Assembly (NCBI GenBank): GCA_016758965.1
Contig: JAEPRB010000241.1
Location: 1 to 58,937 of the forward strand
Direction: 5' to 3'
Length of the DNA: 58,937 bases
From: Circinella minor
Taxonomy: Eukaryota > Mucoromycota > Mucoromycetes > Mucorales > Lichtheimiaceae
Below the pieces are notes generated by a model, which was given only the letters and a program-made list of their open reading frames with translations, had not been told where the DNA came from and made no database searches. The translations under genes and the position numbers were made by a program. Below, piece after piece: positions 1 to 12,200 of this stretch; positions within the stretch are counted from its first letter, which is position 1; each line of letters starts with the position of its first letter.

Positions 1-141
<141 letters not shown>

Positions 142-645
142 CTGTGTAATTTTACTCAATCTACACCCCCACCCCTTCTTTCCCTTCCTCCTCCCACCCC
201 CCCATCATAATAGTAATCCGCGGTTTTAGTAAGTTTTTTTTTCGGTTTTTAGTTTAATTGATAAGTTTTTTTAAAAAAACTAATATAAACACGATAAACA
301 GTTAATATTTTATTTGATATCATAAAATGAGCTGAATGATTGTTTTAATAATAAGAAAACAAAGAGGTTTTTTATTATATTTATTTATTATATTAGAACT
401 ATGCAGGAGTTACCCTTTGTTCCCGAAAAAAAAAAAAAAAAACTTAGGAGTCGTTCTTTAGTTGTCATATAATAAAAATAATATATCAAAATTGAATATT
501 ATATAAATCATCTTTTTTAATCCCTTCTTTCTTTCTTTTCTCTTTTTTTTTTTTTTCTTTCTAATTCTTTGTGTTCCCTTATTCTTTTCAGTATTCGCCA
601 CTTTGAACGGATCTCCATATTATAATTATTTTTTTTTTCTGTGTA
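142..645. other. AT-rich upstream region of the arrestin gene
   Basis: No gene is visible here. The part next to the start codon at 646 is pyrimidine-rich (CTTT/TTCT runs around 520-600), as also seen ahead of other genes in this window, and probably contains the promoter and 5' leader of the arrestin-like gene. No clear TATA box was identified. Confidence 0.5.
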
Positions 646-2095
646 ATGTTTCGCAAATCACTAACAATCGAACTAGTTGAACCCGTAGTTTATTTACGAG
701 GTCATCCAAAAGATAAACATACAATTAATATTTTAAGAGGTCTTATTCGATTACAATTATCTCATCCAGCTATTATTCAATCAGTTACTATACAATTTAT
801 TGGAACTGCAAAAACTTTATGGCCAGAAGGTAATTCTTATACTATAGAATAAAAAAAAATTATCATACCATCTATCTGAATGAACAAAATATCTTTTTTT
901 TTTTTTTAACACCAATCATATCCATTGTCCTCATTTTTCTATTATATTATTCGTTCATTTCAATTTCTTGTGTTACCTACTAACCATAGCAACTTATTAT
1001 TATTACCTTATCGAACTTTAATTTTGATATATAGCATCTCATCATTGGGACAAACATGTTTTGGTCGATTCAATTATACCTATTTCCCGTTCTCCAGTGA
1101 CATTAAAAAAAGGCGCTCATGCTTTTCCATTTGAAATACTATTATCAAATGCATTATCAGAATCTGTTGAATGTGGATTAGGTCATGTACGATATAAATT
1201 ATTTTGTCAAGTAAATATTAAATCTACTTGGTCACCTTTTACATCACAATTGAAACAACAACGATCTGTTGTTCTTATTCGTTTACCACAACAAGATACT
1301 GTATCTCGATGTATTAATCAGACACATACATTAGAAACAGCAACTCCATATAATAATGAAGAATTACATGTTCTTGTTGAATCTGCCCATATTACCCCTG
1401 GAACGCCACTTGCTTTATGTTTTTCTTTTTCACGACCTCCTTTAACTATTGATCATTTATCCGTCAAATTGATTGAACGACAAAAATTTCGGGCAAGAGC
1501 AAAAAGAACAACTCGTATTTTACATCATGAAATAACATTATTACCCACTGATCCTGACCAACTTAAAGTAGCAACAGATGAATTACGATGTATATTTGAA
1601 GTACCTGATAAAGAAACATTACAAGTACATCCTTCTACTTCAAATTCAAATATTCGTGTTCGTCATTGGATACAAATTACATTGCACTTTATTTTACAAG
1701 ATGGTACACCCAAAGAAATTTTTATGGATGCTCCAATTTCTGTTTTATTAGATTCAATTGATGATTATATAACTTTACCAGCTTATGATCAACATCTTCT
1801 TTCATCACCTTTATCTATTCATAATAATAATACTAATAATAATTCCCCTTCACCATCAACACCATCCTCAATAATACCTACTAGTACATCTACTTCTGCA
1901 CCATTATTATTATTATCATCTCATCAACAATCACAACCACAATCATCATTATTATTACCATCACCTATTCCTACACCATCAAAATCTTGGCTTAATAAAT
2001 TAAATCCACGTAGATCTTGGTTAGGTGAAAAAAAAGAAGCACCACCACCAAAATATGATGATGTTGTACGAAATAATCCATTACTATTATCTTAA
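646..2095 (+). CDS. Arrestin-related trafficking adaptor (ART-like)
   Basis: Two exons, 646..829 and 1035..2095, joined across a GTAATT...TATAG intron, give 414 residues. The N-terminal part reads as an arrestin N-domain: an early beta-strand region, then a QFIG-x-AKTLWPEG stretch just before the intron and HHWDKHV just after it. The middle part (about residues 110-280) has the FP-x-EI and arrestin C-domain-like strands. The tail is Asn/Ser/Pro-rich and low complexity, and carries PPKY at about residues 399-402 plus LPAY further upstream. In fungi such PY motifs recruit the WW domains of Rsp5-type ubiquitin ligases, so the likely role is choosing plasma-membrane transporters for ubiquitination and endocytosis. 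The start is the first ATG after the pyrimidine-rich leader. The frame upstream of 1035 has a stop at 1025, which forces the intron. Family call firm; the specific ART member is not determined. Confidence 0.82.
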
Positions 2096-3090
2096 AAAAA
2101 CTTTTTTTCATTATTATTTTTATTATTATCACTAGTATTCTTAATTTACAGATAAGAAATATAACAATATAACAATAACAATAACAGCATAGTATATACC
2201 CATTATAGAAAGCTCTCCTCCTATATTTCATTATCATCATCATCACCTTTTCCTTCACTTCTCTTCCTCCTTTTTCCTTTTTAACACTTATAATTAATAG
2301 CAATTTCATTTTAGTAATAACAACAATAATAATAATAATACATAACTCAGCTTATTAGTATACATATTTCTATTTATATTATAAAGTGTGTGTTGTAGCA
2401 CTTTTTTTTTCAATTTTCTCACACACAACTTTTTTTTTTTTTTTTTGAAAATCATTTGACATCCAGCCCGGGAAGGGGGGCAAAAATTGTGCTCATGTTA
2501 CACTAACAATGTTATTTTCAACCCAGTCAAAAAAAAATCCGGAAGGTGGTCCGTGTGCGTGTGTATATGGAATACAACAGAATGATTTTAGTTCACTTTA
2601 AAGTTTAACCTCAACCCAAAAAAAAAGATCTTCTTTAAAAATTATGTAGGGTTATTGTTTCTTACATTATAAAAAAAAAATGATATACTATTAGTAAATT
2701 ATAATAATAAAAGATAAATATATATGTTAAAGGCTGAGTTGAACATAAATAAAAAAAAAAAAGGGAAAAGAAATGTTATTTGAAAAAGTTTAAAAAAAAA
2801 AGGGGGGGGAAAGAAAAAGGATGGAATAAATGACGCTAAAACTTTATAGTAATACTCCCGCCAAAAAAAAAAAAAAAAAAAAAAAAAAGATAGACTAAAA
2901 ATTTTTATTTATTTAAAATAATGTATGCATATAAAGAAAGAAAGAAAGAAAGAAAGAAAAAAGAATAATAATAATAATAACTATAATAACTATAATAACA
3001 GACTATTTATACTATATATAACTACAACAACAACAACAACAAACTTTAAAAAAAAGGGGGGACGAACTGTGTCTGTGTAAAGAAATTCTT
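2096..3090. other. Low-complexity convergent intergenic region
   Basis: Noncoding 3' space between two convergent genes. It holds several A runs, AATAATAAT and ACAACAACA tracts, a (GAAA)n microsatellite at about 2934-2959, and a poly-A run near 2863-2888. No further gene is supported. Confidence 0.6.
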
Positions 3091-4466
3091 TTAACAAAAC
3101 ACATAAAATGCAATACCAAAAGTAAGTACAGCAGCAGTCCAGGCAACGGCAATAGGATGTCCTACATCTTCTTCTTTTTCTTCTTGCAGCATCATTAACG
3201 CTAATCTTTCACGACGATTACGATTACGACTACTACGACGACGACGTAAGTGCATCTCTTCTTTATCTTCTTCCCCTTGTTCATTATTATTATTATCATC
3301 ACTATTATTCTCCTTATCTTCTTCTTCTTCTTCTGCATGAAGATCTTGTAGTAATACCTCCTTGTACTGACGACATTTTTCTTCTGCTTCATATTGATTT
3401 CGGGTGGCTAGCATTAATTCTTGGCGTAATTGTTCAACTACCTCCTGAGCAAGTTGAACTTGTTTTGCTAATCGTGCATTTTCTTCTTGAACTGCAACAA
3501 CACGTTCTTCATGTTGTTGATGCATTAAATTTTCTTCTTCTTCAGTTGTTGATGATGTACTAGAAGAAGGTGAAGGTGCATCTTTCATTGGTAATGTATC
3601 CATTGTATCACTACGAAGGAATTTTTGATGATGTTCTCGTTGTTCTCTTTGTTGTTGATATTGTTTTTCTTTTAATGCAGGTTCAGATTGTCTTCTAGAA
3701 GGTGTTATAACACATTTAATTCTATGGCGATAAATCATTTCTTTTTCTTCTGATTCAATTTGTTGCCACTATATAATTTAAGTTGGTTTAATAGTGAATA
3801 ATTGAGTTACAGGTACCCGGCAGCGGACGTATACATAAATTTCACTTTACCATTTCACTTAAATTCATATTTTCATATGTAGCTTTTATTTCAGTCGTTT
3901 GAATCAAAAACTTGTCTTTACATTTATATCCTTCAACTAATTTTTCTTTCATGGGTTGTAAATATACTATAATAAATTATATAAATTAATTAATTGTTAC
4001 TTATTGTTCCAGAATAACAAATAATCATACATTTGTATATTCTTTTTTATGTGATTTAAATTGGGGAGATGGGTGCGTATGTGTAAATAGACTTTTCTTT
4101 TTTCTCCCTTTTCTACCCTTCTTTCTCTTTAATATGAGATATCATTTTACCTTGAACCTGAACGTGTTCATTGGGTTCAATTCTTCCAGTATTTGGTTTA
4201 ACACAATATTGTTTTGGTGCAGTTGTTTTAACTTTGAAACTAACAGGAACATTTCCAGGGTTTTGAATAGTGATGCTCTCCGTGGCAACGGGATGAGCAA
4301 ATGGTCCTAATATTTTTTAAGTTTTATATATTTGAGAATCCAAAGGAAAGAAAAAAAAAAGACCTCACTGCATGTTCTCTTTCTCCTTTTTTTTTTCTTT
4401 TCTTTCTAGGTCACAATACATACGAGTAAAAGTAAGATAAGATGAAGGTTCAAGTAATACTGACAT
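3091..4466 (-). CDS. VAP/Scs2-type ER membrane MSP-domain protein
   Basis: Four exons on the minus strand (4424..4466, 4151..4306, 3851..3966, 3091..3768) give 330 residues. The first ~115 residues form a major sperm protein domain. It includes the VAP signature FKVKTTAPKQYCVKPN at about residues 38-53, the region that in VAP proteins binds FFAT motifs, and then LQPM and CKDKFLIQ. After this come a Gln/Glu-rich coiled coil (about 190-240), an Asp/Glu/Asn tract, a very basic Arg-rich patch, and a single C-terminal membrane helix (about 312-329, ending FGIAFYVFC). This is the tail-anchored layout of VAP/Scs2, which tethers the ER to other membranes and binds lipid-transfer and phosphoinositide regulators. 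The start lies at an ATG giving MSVLLEPSSYLTF, matching the usual beginning of the domain. The acidic-to-basic switch next to the membrane helix is a notable low-complexity insertion. Confidence 0.9.
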
Positions 4467-6368
4467 AATAATAATATTTTTTTCTTTTTCTTGTTTATAT
4501 GTTATATGGTTTTTGAATAGGATATTTTGGATGTTAAAAAAAAAAATTAGAAAGAAAAGAAACAAGAAAAGAAAAAAAGAAAATTAATTTGTTGTTATTA
4601 TTATTCTTTCTGTTACTTGTTTATCCTTGATACAATTACGGATTAAGTTAAGAATGGAAAAAGAGAAGCAACGCGTTTCAGCCATAAATATTTATTTTGA
4701 AACTATACTCCTGAAGCCAAAAAAAAAAAAAAAAATGTTTAAAGTGCCACCAGCATCAAAATTAATATGCGAGTTCTCTTGATCTTTTTTTTTTTATTAA
4801 TCATTACAGGATTTTCAACTAATGGTTTGGTGCATCTTAATTTGGTCCGGGTGCTATCTTCTTGGTGGGTCAGAATTAAATTATTTAATTTTTTTTTTTT
4901 TTGGTTTGTCATATGACATGGCTTTCTTCGAAAGTTATGTCGGGAAGCAGCATATAATTTCATAATACCAAATCAATTTATGGTTTGATTGTCAAAACGT
5001 AATATCCATATTGTTTTTTTTTTTATACGTAATAATATTTTATGGTCTACTAATCTATGCTTTATATTGTGGGCCCACGTTAATTTGGTATAGATGGACA
5101 CTGGAAATAAGGGACCCTCAGGTGATTATGTTTGCTGGTGGATTCTACGAAATGATGTCGGTTGTTGAGACAGTATCTGGCTCGATGTTTGTTTCTATGT
5201 AGTACTAGAATCTCGATCCAACGATAAATAGTCAGTAGTAGTAATATTAGTAGATCGTGTAGTAAAAGGATAATATATCCAATAAGCACCATTATAGCTA
5301 ACAATGTAGGTTGTTTTATGTTCCAGGAGACAACAGAGTGCGCTTTATAATAGATAACAATATATTTGAGTTTGCTATAGAATCTGCGTGTTGAGTTAAT
5401 TGAATCATGTAGAGAAGTCGATGATATCAAAGTGATACGTAGTGAGAACATGATCTCATTTGGAGTAATGGGTAGTTGCTGTATAGCTGACATCTCCAAA
5501 TTAGTTAAGAATAGTGGTACGTATTTTCGAATCAGGTGTGTATCTGTTAGTATGGGTTAAAAAGCTGTAGAAAGAGATGGGGACGTTTGGACAATCATCC
5601 TTTCACATCAAGGAGCTTTGTTTATGCTTATAATGTGATTAGCAACTGGGGATTTTTTTGTTTTCTATCTTCAGACAAAACTATATAATGCATACTTATT
5701 TTCTACTTTTAAAGTTCATTGCCATAAATAACAATGCTGTTTTTAATTCTTTATAATTGCCATTGTAGCTGCCTAGATAGATATTCAGGGGTTTAATAAA
5801 ATATGTCTTTTATCGACTATTGACATGCTTAAATCAACAATTCTTTGGACAATATATTTAATTTGTATTGTGCAGCACAGGTAAAATTGCATATTTTGTC
5901 CGCTGTGTTTTTCTTTTTATATTGCATTGAAACGATATTATGCATCTTTTGTTGGAAGCATGGATTTAGCGAAAGTTAACAATATTGATATTTAAAGTGA
6001 TGTATATTTTACAGTATTAAATTCAACATTGTTAATGTGTCTTTCTCCAAAATTACTAATGAGTGAAATACAGATTATAAAGGTATTTGGATAAAGATGA
6101 TATTGCCCGCATTGGTCCGAACTGATATATTGCATAAAATGCCCTTTTTTCCCTACATTTTTTTTAAACTTTTCACATCCAGCTATGTGAATGAAAGATA
6201 GTTCACGCGTAGTAAAGTTAAGTATAGTGTAAACAAGGGCATTTTGTAGTTACGGATAACAAGTCTCCCCGCCGAAAATTTTGTATTAAATAACTTGTAA
6301 TCATAACCACAGCATATCAAAAGCAACAACAACCCACAACTATTATTAACTTATTTATTTTGAATACA
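4467..6368. other. Intergenic region, no supported gene
   Basis: About 1.9 kb of AT-rich DNA. Open frames up to 139 codons occur (for example 5080-5499 on the minus strand), but none has recognisable domains, a convincing leader or splice partners. Nothing else was recognised. Confidence 0.5.
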
Positions 6369-7713
6369 TTATTGTTTAGTCATATCTTCCATCTCCTTGT
6401 TTGAATAATATTTCACTTGGGTAGTTTCAGCAATAGGTTTTGTCGCATCTTGACTAGCTACTTTACGCATGGCTTGACCCACAGAAGTAACAGGAATAGC
6501 CATATGAAAACCCGTGTATCGATTAATGGGTGTTATAATAGAACCAAAAACACTTTCAAGAAGTCTTGTTTGTTTTCTTGGCTCTTCTACTTGAAGGAAA
6601 CCAGGATGGAAAATAGAGACCCGTTGAAATCCAGCTTTGATGATACCGTCTTCAGTTTGTCCTTTACTTTGTGGATATAAAAACATTGAGTTTTTATCTG
6701 CTCCCTATAGTAATATAAATTATCATTTTGGTATAACAACAATATTATAAATAGTGCAATTATTTCCTCATAGGACCTAGTCTCTCTTTTATCTCCCTCT
6801 CCCCTACCATCCGCACCTGACAAAAGCTCGATCTCTTTCCTTTAATAATTCATGAAGTACACCACCCAGTTTTAAAATAAACAATGTCCTTTACATCCTA
6901 GCTTAGCTTTGGATATATATATTACCTTGGATGAACAATATAAGAAATGAACATTAGATAATTTACTATTATTAGTAGTTGATGTTTCTTGAGATTTATT
7001 TTCTTCAGCAATTATCTTTGCAGAGTTAACAACATATCCTTGATCAATGTGTCGGAATGCTTCGGCACTTCCTGCATCTGCTCGTGTAGTTCCCAAACAA
7101 CAATAAACATCACTAAAATAAATATAAACAATTAAAAAGCTTAGTTAACCCCCCCCTAAAAAAACACTCATATGAAATACATTTTGCTGATCACTTTATT
7201 GTTTAATAACTTTACTTGACGTTTCGGAATTCGGCACGAGATGCTTCCAAATTATCAAAATCCACTGTTTTTTGCTCCTATATTAGATTTACATAAATAA
7301 CAACTTTTAGCTTGGTTTTGTTCTCTAATTTGAATTCTTTCTCTCTTTCTTTGACCAATATACATATTACTATTTGCTACCAACCAAATTATTTTGTGGG
7401 ATGTTATCGTCTAATTGCGCAGGTCTTCGTCCAATAGTAATGACTTTATTATAATTTCCATTTTGTAAAACATCTCTTAGACATGCTTTACCAACAGCAC
7501 CTTATAATAACAAATAAAAAAATAAAATAAAATGAGTTATACGTTTTTATTACTTTCACAATTATTCAGTCTCTCCATTAATACACAAACAACACAACAC
7601 ATAAATATATACACATACGCGTGCTCACGCGTATTTCCTTAATATAATAGTTATATTACTTTACCAGTTGCGCCTAGAATAAGTGCTGTACGTTTTCCTG
7701 CTTCAGTACTCAT
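6369..7713 (-). CDS. HTATIP2/Fmp52-like NAD(P)-binding oxidoreductase
   Basis: Five minus-strand exons (7665..7713, 7385..7500, 7216..7277, 6926..7112, 6369..6704) give 249 residues, close to human HTATIP2 and yeast Fmp52. The N-terminus has the dinucleotide-binding glycine motif GATGAVG (residues 14-20), then TIGRRP, KTVDFDNLE, the family hallmark DVYCCLGTTRADAGS and a FLYCSSKGAD segment. Tyr148 and Lys152 in YPQSKG form the Y-x3-K pair of extended short-chain dehydrogenases, followed by HPGFL. Family members bind NADPH and are linked to mitochondria in yeast; the physiological substrate is not known from sequence. The exon 2 donor is a GTTGGT site, less canonical than the others, chosen because it keeps the frame and the family alignment. 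Start at MSTEAGKRTALILGATG. Confidence 0.88.
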
Positions 7714-8226
7714 TATTATTGATATTTTTTAGACAAAAAAAAATAAAGTTGAGAAAAAATAATAGGAAAAAGAAGAAAAATAAAATCGAAGAAGCTTTCA
7801 AACCAAAAAAAAAAAAAAAAAAATACGCAATCGTTTATTTCCTAATTAAGTATGTAAACGTGTCCAACCTTAGAAAAGAAAGAATTGATGCAAGCATCCT
7901 TAAAAAAAAAAAAAGAAAGATGTTATAATACAGAACAAAATCTTTCTGTGGCTCTTTTTTTTTTAATAACAGTGATAATTGATTTAAATAACTGAAAATG
8001 AAAGGAACTTATATATAAGGATATGAATTTTTAACAGAAATGGTAAAAATGAAATTTTAATAGTAATAAGAATAATAGTGATTGTAAAATGACGTCAAAA
8101 AAACCTTCTTTTTTAGAAATATATTTATGTACATGTAAAAAAAATGCAATTTTTTTTTTGTTGATTCGTTGGTTGCGATTGAATGAAAAAAAAAAGAACT
8201 TGGAGAAAGAAAAAACAATAAAAGTT
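7714..8226. other. A-rich spacer between two minus-strand genes
   Basis: It holds several A runs, including one around 7805-7823, and Lys-rich spurious frames. It should contain the 3' end of the FCF1 gene and the promoter of the downstream oxidoreductase gene. No other gene is visible. Confidence 0.5.
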
Positions 8227-9379
8227 TTAAAAGGTGTTTGTACCCATTTCAGGTAATCGTTCTACAACATACCGCCTACCAGAAATATACATGATAGGAA
8301 TACCAGGAACTTTACGAATACGACGTTTTAAATCACGATCACAAGTAGCAACAATATAACATTTATGTTGCATGACACGTTGAACTAAACAATCATCTGC
8401 ATAAGTACCCTTATGTGAACATGGCAATCTTTCAAATCTTGGATCACGAGCAATCCTATTATAATAATACAAATTATATATTATGTTAGTAAAAAAAAAA
8501 AATTAAAAAAAGTTACCCACAATTATCCTATATAAACCCACATTCATCCACTTTTTTTTTTATCCATAGTAAATATCACCATCATAATTGTGAAAAAGCT
8601 TACTTAAGAGCAATACGATATTTGGGACCTAATTTTTCTAATTCTGCAAGAACACAATCCGTAATACAAGGAATGGCTATAATAATAATTTATAATTGTT
8701 AGACAATCCATTGCTTATTTAATAATGATATCCAACCCCCCCAGGTAACCATAGCAATAACATGATAACCATAGTAAACTTACATTTTGCATATAAACAA
8801 TCCATCATTGCTTTGACAAGTTCCAATTTGTTTTGGATCGAAAAATTGATAAAATTAGTATCCACAAGAACATGATAAGGTGGACCAAGGGCAGAATTAT
8901 ATTGGAAAAACATGGATGATGCTACTTGAGGTCTATATGATATTTGTTAGAAAATTTTTTTTACTAAACCCAACTCATGTGCTTATTTTACTATGACAAC
9001 AATAATAATACATACAATTTACGAACAGCAGCCTTTTCTTTATCTTCTTCTTTCTTTTTTTGTTTTTCTTGATTTGCTTTCCTATATTGAACCGAAGAAA
9101 AAAAAATAGAGATTATATACGTATATAAATTAATGAGAATTCCAAAATAACATTCTGTTTGATCAAAAAAAAAAAAAAGCCTTCATGTGAATATTTTTAT
9201 ATAATACATACAATCGGGTATCGTTAGGATTGATCATTTTCTTTGCGACAGAAAACTGTCTAGTCTTTCTTGCTTTACCCTATTATTATAAAATTTTTAT
9301 TTTATTTTTAGTTTGTTAATAAAGATTCATTTTGATCTCATTTTTCTCTCCCCCATTGGATCTTTTGAGTTTTTACCAT
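8227..9379 (-). CDS. FCF1: FCF1, PIN-domain rRNA-processing factor
   Basis: Six minus-strand exons are inferred: 9377..9379, 9212..9279, 9016..9081, 8784..8932, 8604..8676 and 8227..8455. They give 195 residues against 198 in human FCF1. After the initiator Met comes [16 protein letters not shown], a Lys/Glu-rich linker, then a PIN domain with [16 protein letters not shown] (Asp70), [13 protein letters not shown] (Asp and Glu), [11 protein letters not shown] (Asp140/141) and [16 protein letters not shown] (Asp159/161), ending YVVERLP. FCF1 acts in the small-subunit processome in the nucleolus and is needed for early 18S rRNA processing. The first exon is only the ATG: it is followed at once by a GTAAAA donor, and the next exon starts with the GGT for Gly2 after an AATAG acceptor. 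That exon is inferred from the lack of any Met in frame before GKARK. Confidence 0.92.
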
Positions 9380-10511
9380 TTTTTTCTAGTTTTGTTTCAG
9401 GACCGAAAACAAAAAAAAAAAATAAGAAAATGCAAAAAAAAAAAAAATGTTTAAAAAAATTGGGTTTCCTAATTAGGACTCATTTTTTTATGCTCAGACG
9501 ATATGGAAGGCTTTTGGAGAATCGACAGCTGTGTATTGACATAATATTTCTAGAGTTAACATTATTCTTCGAAATTCAACAAGATTTACTTATACCAATA
9601 GAAATAGTACGAGGACTGTATGATATTGGGTACAATTCTAGGTCTGGTTTATCCTGTACATATTCATATGAAGACATTTTTTACTAGCGAGATATCATCT
9701 ATATGTAGATGTATAATAATAAAAATAATTTATTCTATTACAAAGACCAGGATATGTAGGGTCCAGCTCTTCTGGTTATATAATCATAGACTGTTTAACC
9801 ACTTGGAACAAACCGAAGTACGTATTAATGATCTTTACTAGAATGAATGTCAAAATATTACATCTTGCCAAATATTACGCATTTCCACCAAACAATTGAA
9901 TTTTTATGTTACATAAATATGTAAAATATCAGAGAGTTCTCATTTGTTCTTTTTCCATTATCTAAATCACCAAAACGATTAAAATATCTTTTAAGAAAAA
10001 TAATGTTGATAATAACTTCCATCATCTATCCCGTTCGCCTTATGCTCCCAAAATTCTTATATTTCAAAGTATTTTCCAAAATGACAATTGATAAAACAAG
10101 CGAATAGTAATTTTTTTTTGTACATGTTGAATGCGGTGGTTTTTATTTCTTTTTTTTTTTTGTGTTGTTGGTAAAAAAATAATGTGATTGTAAATATATA
10201 TATAATGCTAAGAAAAAAGCAAACCCCCGAACATGTTGAAACGTTCTATCTTACAGAAGAAAAAAATAAAAAGTTAAAACGAGGAAAAAAAATATAACAG
10301 AAAAAAAGGAAAAAATAGTATGGATTATTAAAACTAAAGAAAAAAAAAGGTGGTGGGGGAAAGGTTTTTTCGGTGACAATGTGATAAATAAAAAAAAGGG
10401 CGAGTTTCAAGAAAATAATTTTTTTTTTGGTATGCAAATATAGAAATAAGGGGATGCTTTTTACAATTTATACAACGAAAACAAAAAAAATGTTAGCAAG
10501 CTAACATTTTT
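9380..10511. other. Intergenic region with possible gene relic
   Basis: AT-rich, with no supported gene. Around 9480-9840 the base composition is more balanced. A minus-strand frame begins MSSYEYVQDKPDLELYPISY (near 9684) but stops after about 33 codons, which could be a decayed exon. The frame has no recognisable domain. The 10,090-10,500 stretch is A/T homopolymer-rich 3' sequence of the SAHH gene. Confidence 0.35.
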
Positions 10512-12200
10512 TTAGTAACGGTAATGGTCGGGCTTGTAAGGACCATCAACAGCGATGGAAAGGTAGTCTGATTGGACAGTGGACAATTCACTCAACTTAA
10601 CACCCAACTTGCTCAAATGAGCACGGGCAACTTCTTCGTCAAGCTTCTTGGGCAAGACGTGGACACCAAGGGACCATTCACCAGGTTGAGTCCACAAGGC
10701 AATTTGAGCCAAGACTTGGTTGGAGAAAGAGTTGGACATGACGAAAGAAGGATGGCCAGTAGCACAACCCAAGTTGACAAGACGACCTTCAGCAAGCAAG
10801 ATAACGTGGTTACCACTCTTCATGGTGAAACGATCGACTTGGGGCTTGATGTTGACACATTCAACAGCGTTAGCCTTGATCCAGGCAACATCGATTTCGA
10901 TATCGAAATGGCCAATGTTACAGACGATAGCATCATCCTTCATAGCTTCAAAGTGAGCACCGGTGATAATATCACGACAGCCAGTGGTGGTGACGAAGAT
11001 GTTAGCTTCCTTGACAGCTTCTTCCATAGTGGTAACTTCATAACCTTCCATGGCAGCTTGGAGAGCGTTGATGGGATCGATTTCGGTAACCAAGACACGG
11101 GAACCGAAAGCACGGAGAGCAGCAGCACAACCCTTACCGACGTCACCATAACCAGCGACAACGGAGACCTTACCGGCAATCATGACATCAGTGGCACGCT
11201 TGATACCATCAACAAGGGATTCACGGCAACCGTACAAGTTGTCGAACTTGGACTTGGTGACGGAGTCGTTGACGTTGATGGAAGGCAACTTCAAGGTACC
11301 GTTCTTCAACATCTTGTACAAGTTGTGGACACCAGTGGTGGTTTCTTCGGAAAGACCCTTGATACCAGGAAGCAATTGAGGGTACTTTTCGTGGACAATG
11401 TTGGTCAAATCACCACCATCATCAAGAATCATGTTCAAAGGTTGACCATCGGGGAAGAAAAGGGTCTTTTCGATACACCAGATGAATTCTTCATCAGTTT
11501 CACCCTTCCAGGCATAGACTGGGACACCAGTGGCAGCAATGGCAGCAGCGGCGTGGTCTTGGGTAGAGAAACTATTTTACAAACAAAAAAATTAAATAAT
11601 TAGATCTCTAAAAAACCAATCTTTTTTTACACAATACACTTATTCTTTTTAACACCCAACCCCGTCCCTTTCTTTATCGATAATACAGATTATGGCCTTC
11701 TTCTATCTTCTTTATTCTTCCTCCCTTTTCCCCTTCCCCTAACAACCAACATCAAACAACAAAACTTACATGTTACAAGAAGACCAGGTAACTTCAGCAC
11801 CAAGAGCAGTGAGGGTTTCGATCAAGACAGCGGTCTATTTCAACAAAAAGGCATACATGTTAATATCAAGAATATATATTTGTGTATTTATTGTTATCAT
11901 TATTATTTACCTGGATAGTCATGTGAAGACAGCCAGCAATACGGGCACCCTAAAAATAATAATAAATCATAGTTTGATTTTTTTTTAGCAAAATGAGCAA
12001 AAAAAAAAAAAAAAAGTTACAGGACGATCTCAAAAGAGAGCAAAATAAAAAATAAAAATATTTAGTACCTTCAAAGGTTGGGTGGGACCGTACTTCTCAC
12101 GAAGGTTCATGAGACCGGGCATTTCTTGCTCAGCAAGAGTGATTTCCTTACGACCGAAAGCGGCGAGCGAGATGTCAGCGACCTTGTAGTTAGCAGCCAT
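10512..12200 (-). CDS. SAH1: S-adenosylhomocysteine hydrolase
   Basis: Four minus-strand exons (12069..12200, 11911..11949, 11770..11834, 10512..11571) give 431 residues, the usual length (human AHCY 432). The enzyme reversibly hydrolyses S-adenosylhomocysteine to adenosine and homocysteine with bound NAD, keeping cellular methylation running. Visible signatures: [15 protein letters not shown] and [16 protein letters not shown] (substrate side, residues ~45-90), [14 protein letters not shown] (NAD-binding glycine motif), [10 protein letters not shown], a [18 protein letters not shown] segment, and the C-terminal [11 protein letters not shown], whose Lys/Tyr reach the partner subunit's NAD. 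The start [13 protein letters not shown] sits in an AAAATGG context after a CTTTT-rich leader. Codon use is strongly biased (GGT, AAG, GTC, TTG), consistent with high expression. That bias also leaves a 343-codon antisense open frame across the last exon, which I regard as a shadow. Confidence 0.97.

Noticed and set aside
5080..5499. 139-codon minus-strand frame with hydrophobic stretches
   Set aside because: No family resemblance, no supporting leader; overlapping frames on the other strand are equally open. It could be a relic but is not supportable as a gene.
10572..11603. 343-codon open frame on the plus strand
   Set aside because: It lies exactly antisense to the main SAHH exon. Strong codon bias of the real gene removes stops on the opposite strand; the translated product has no recognisable domain.
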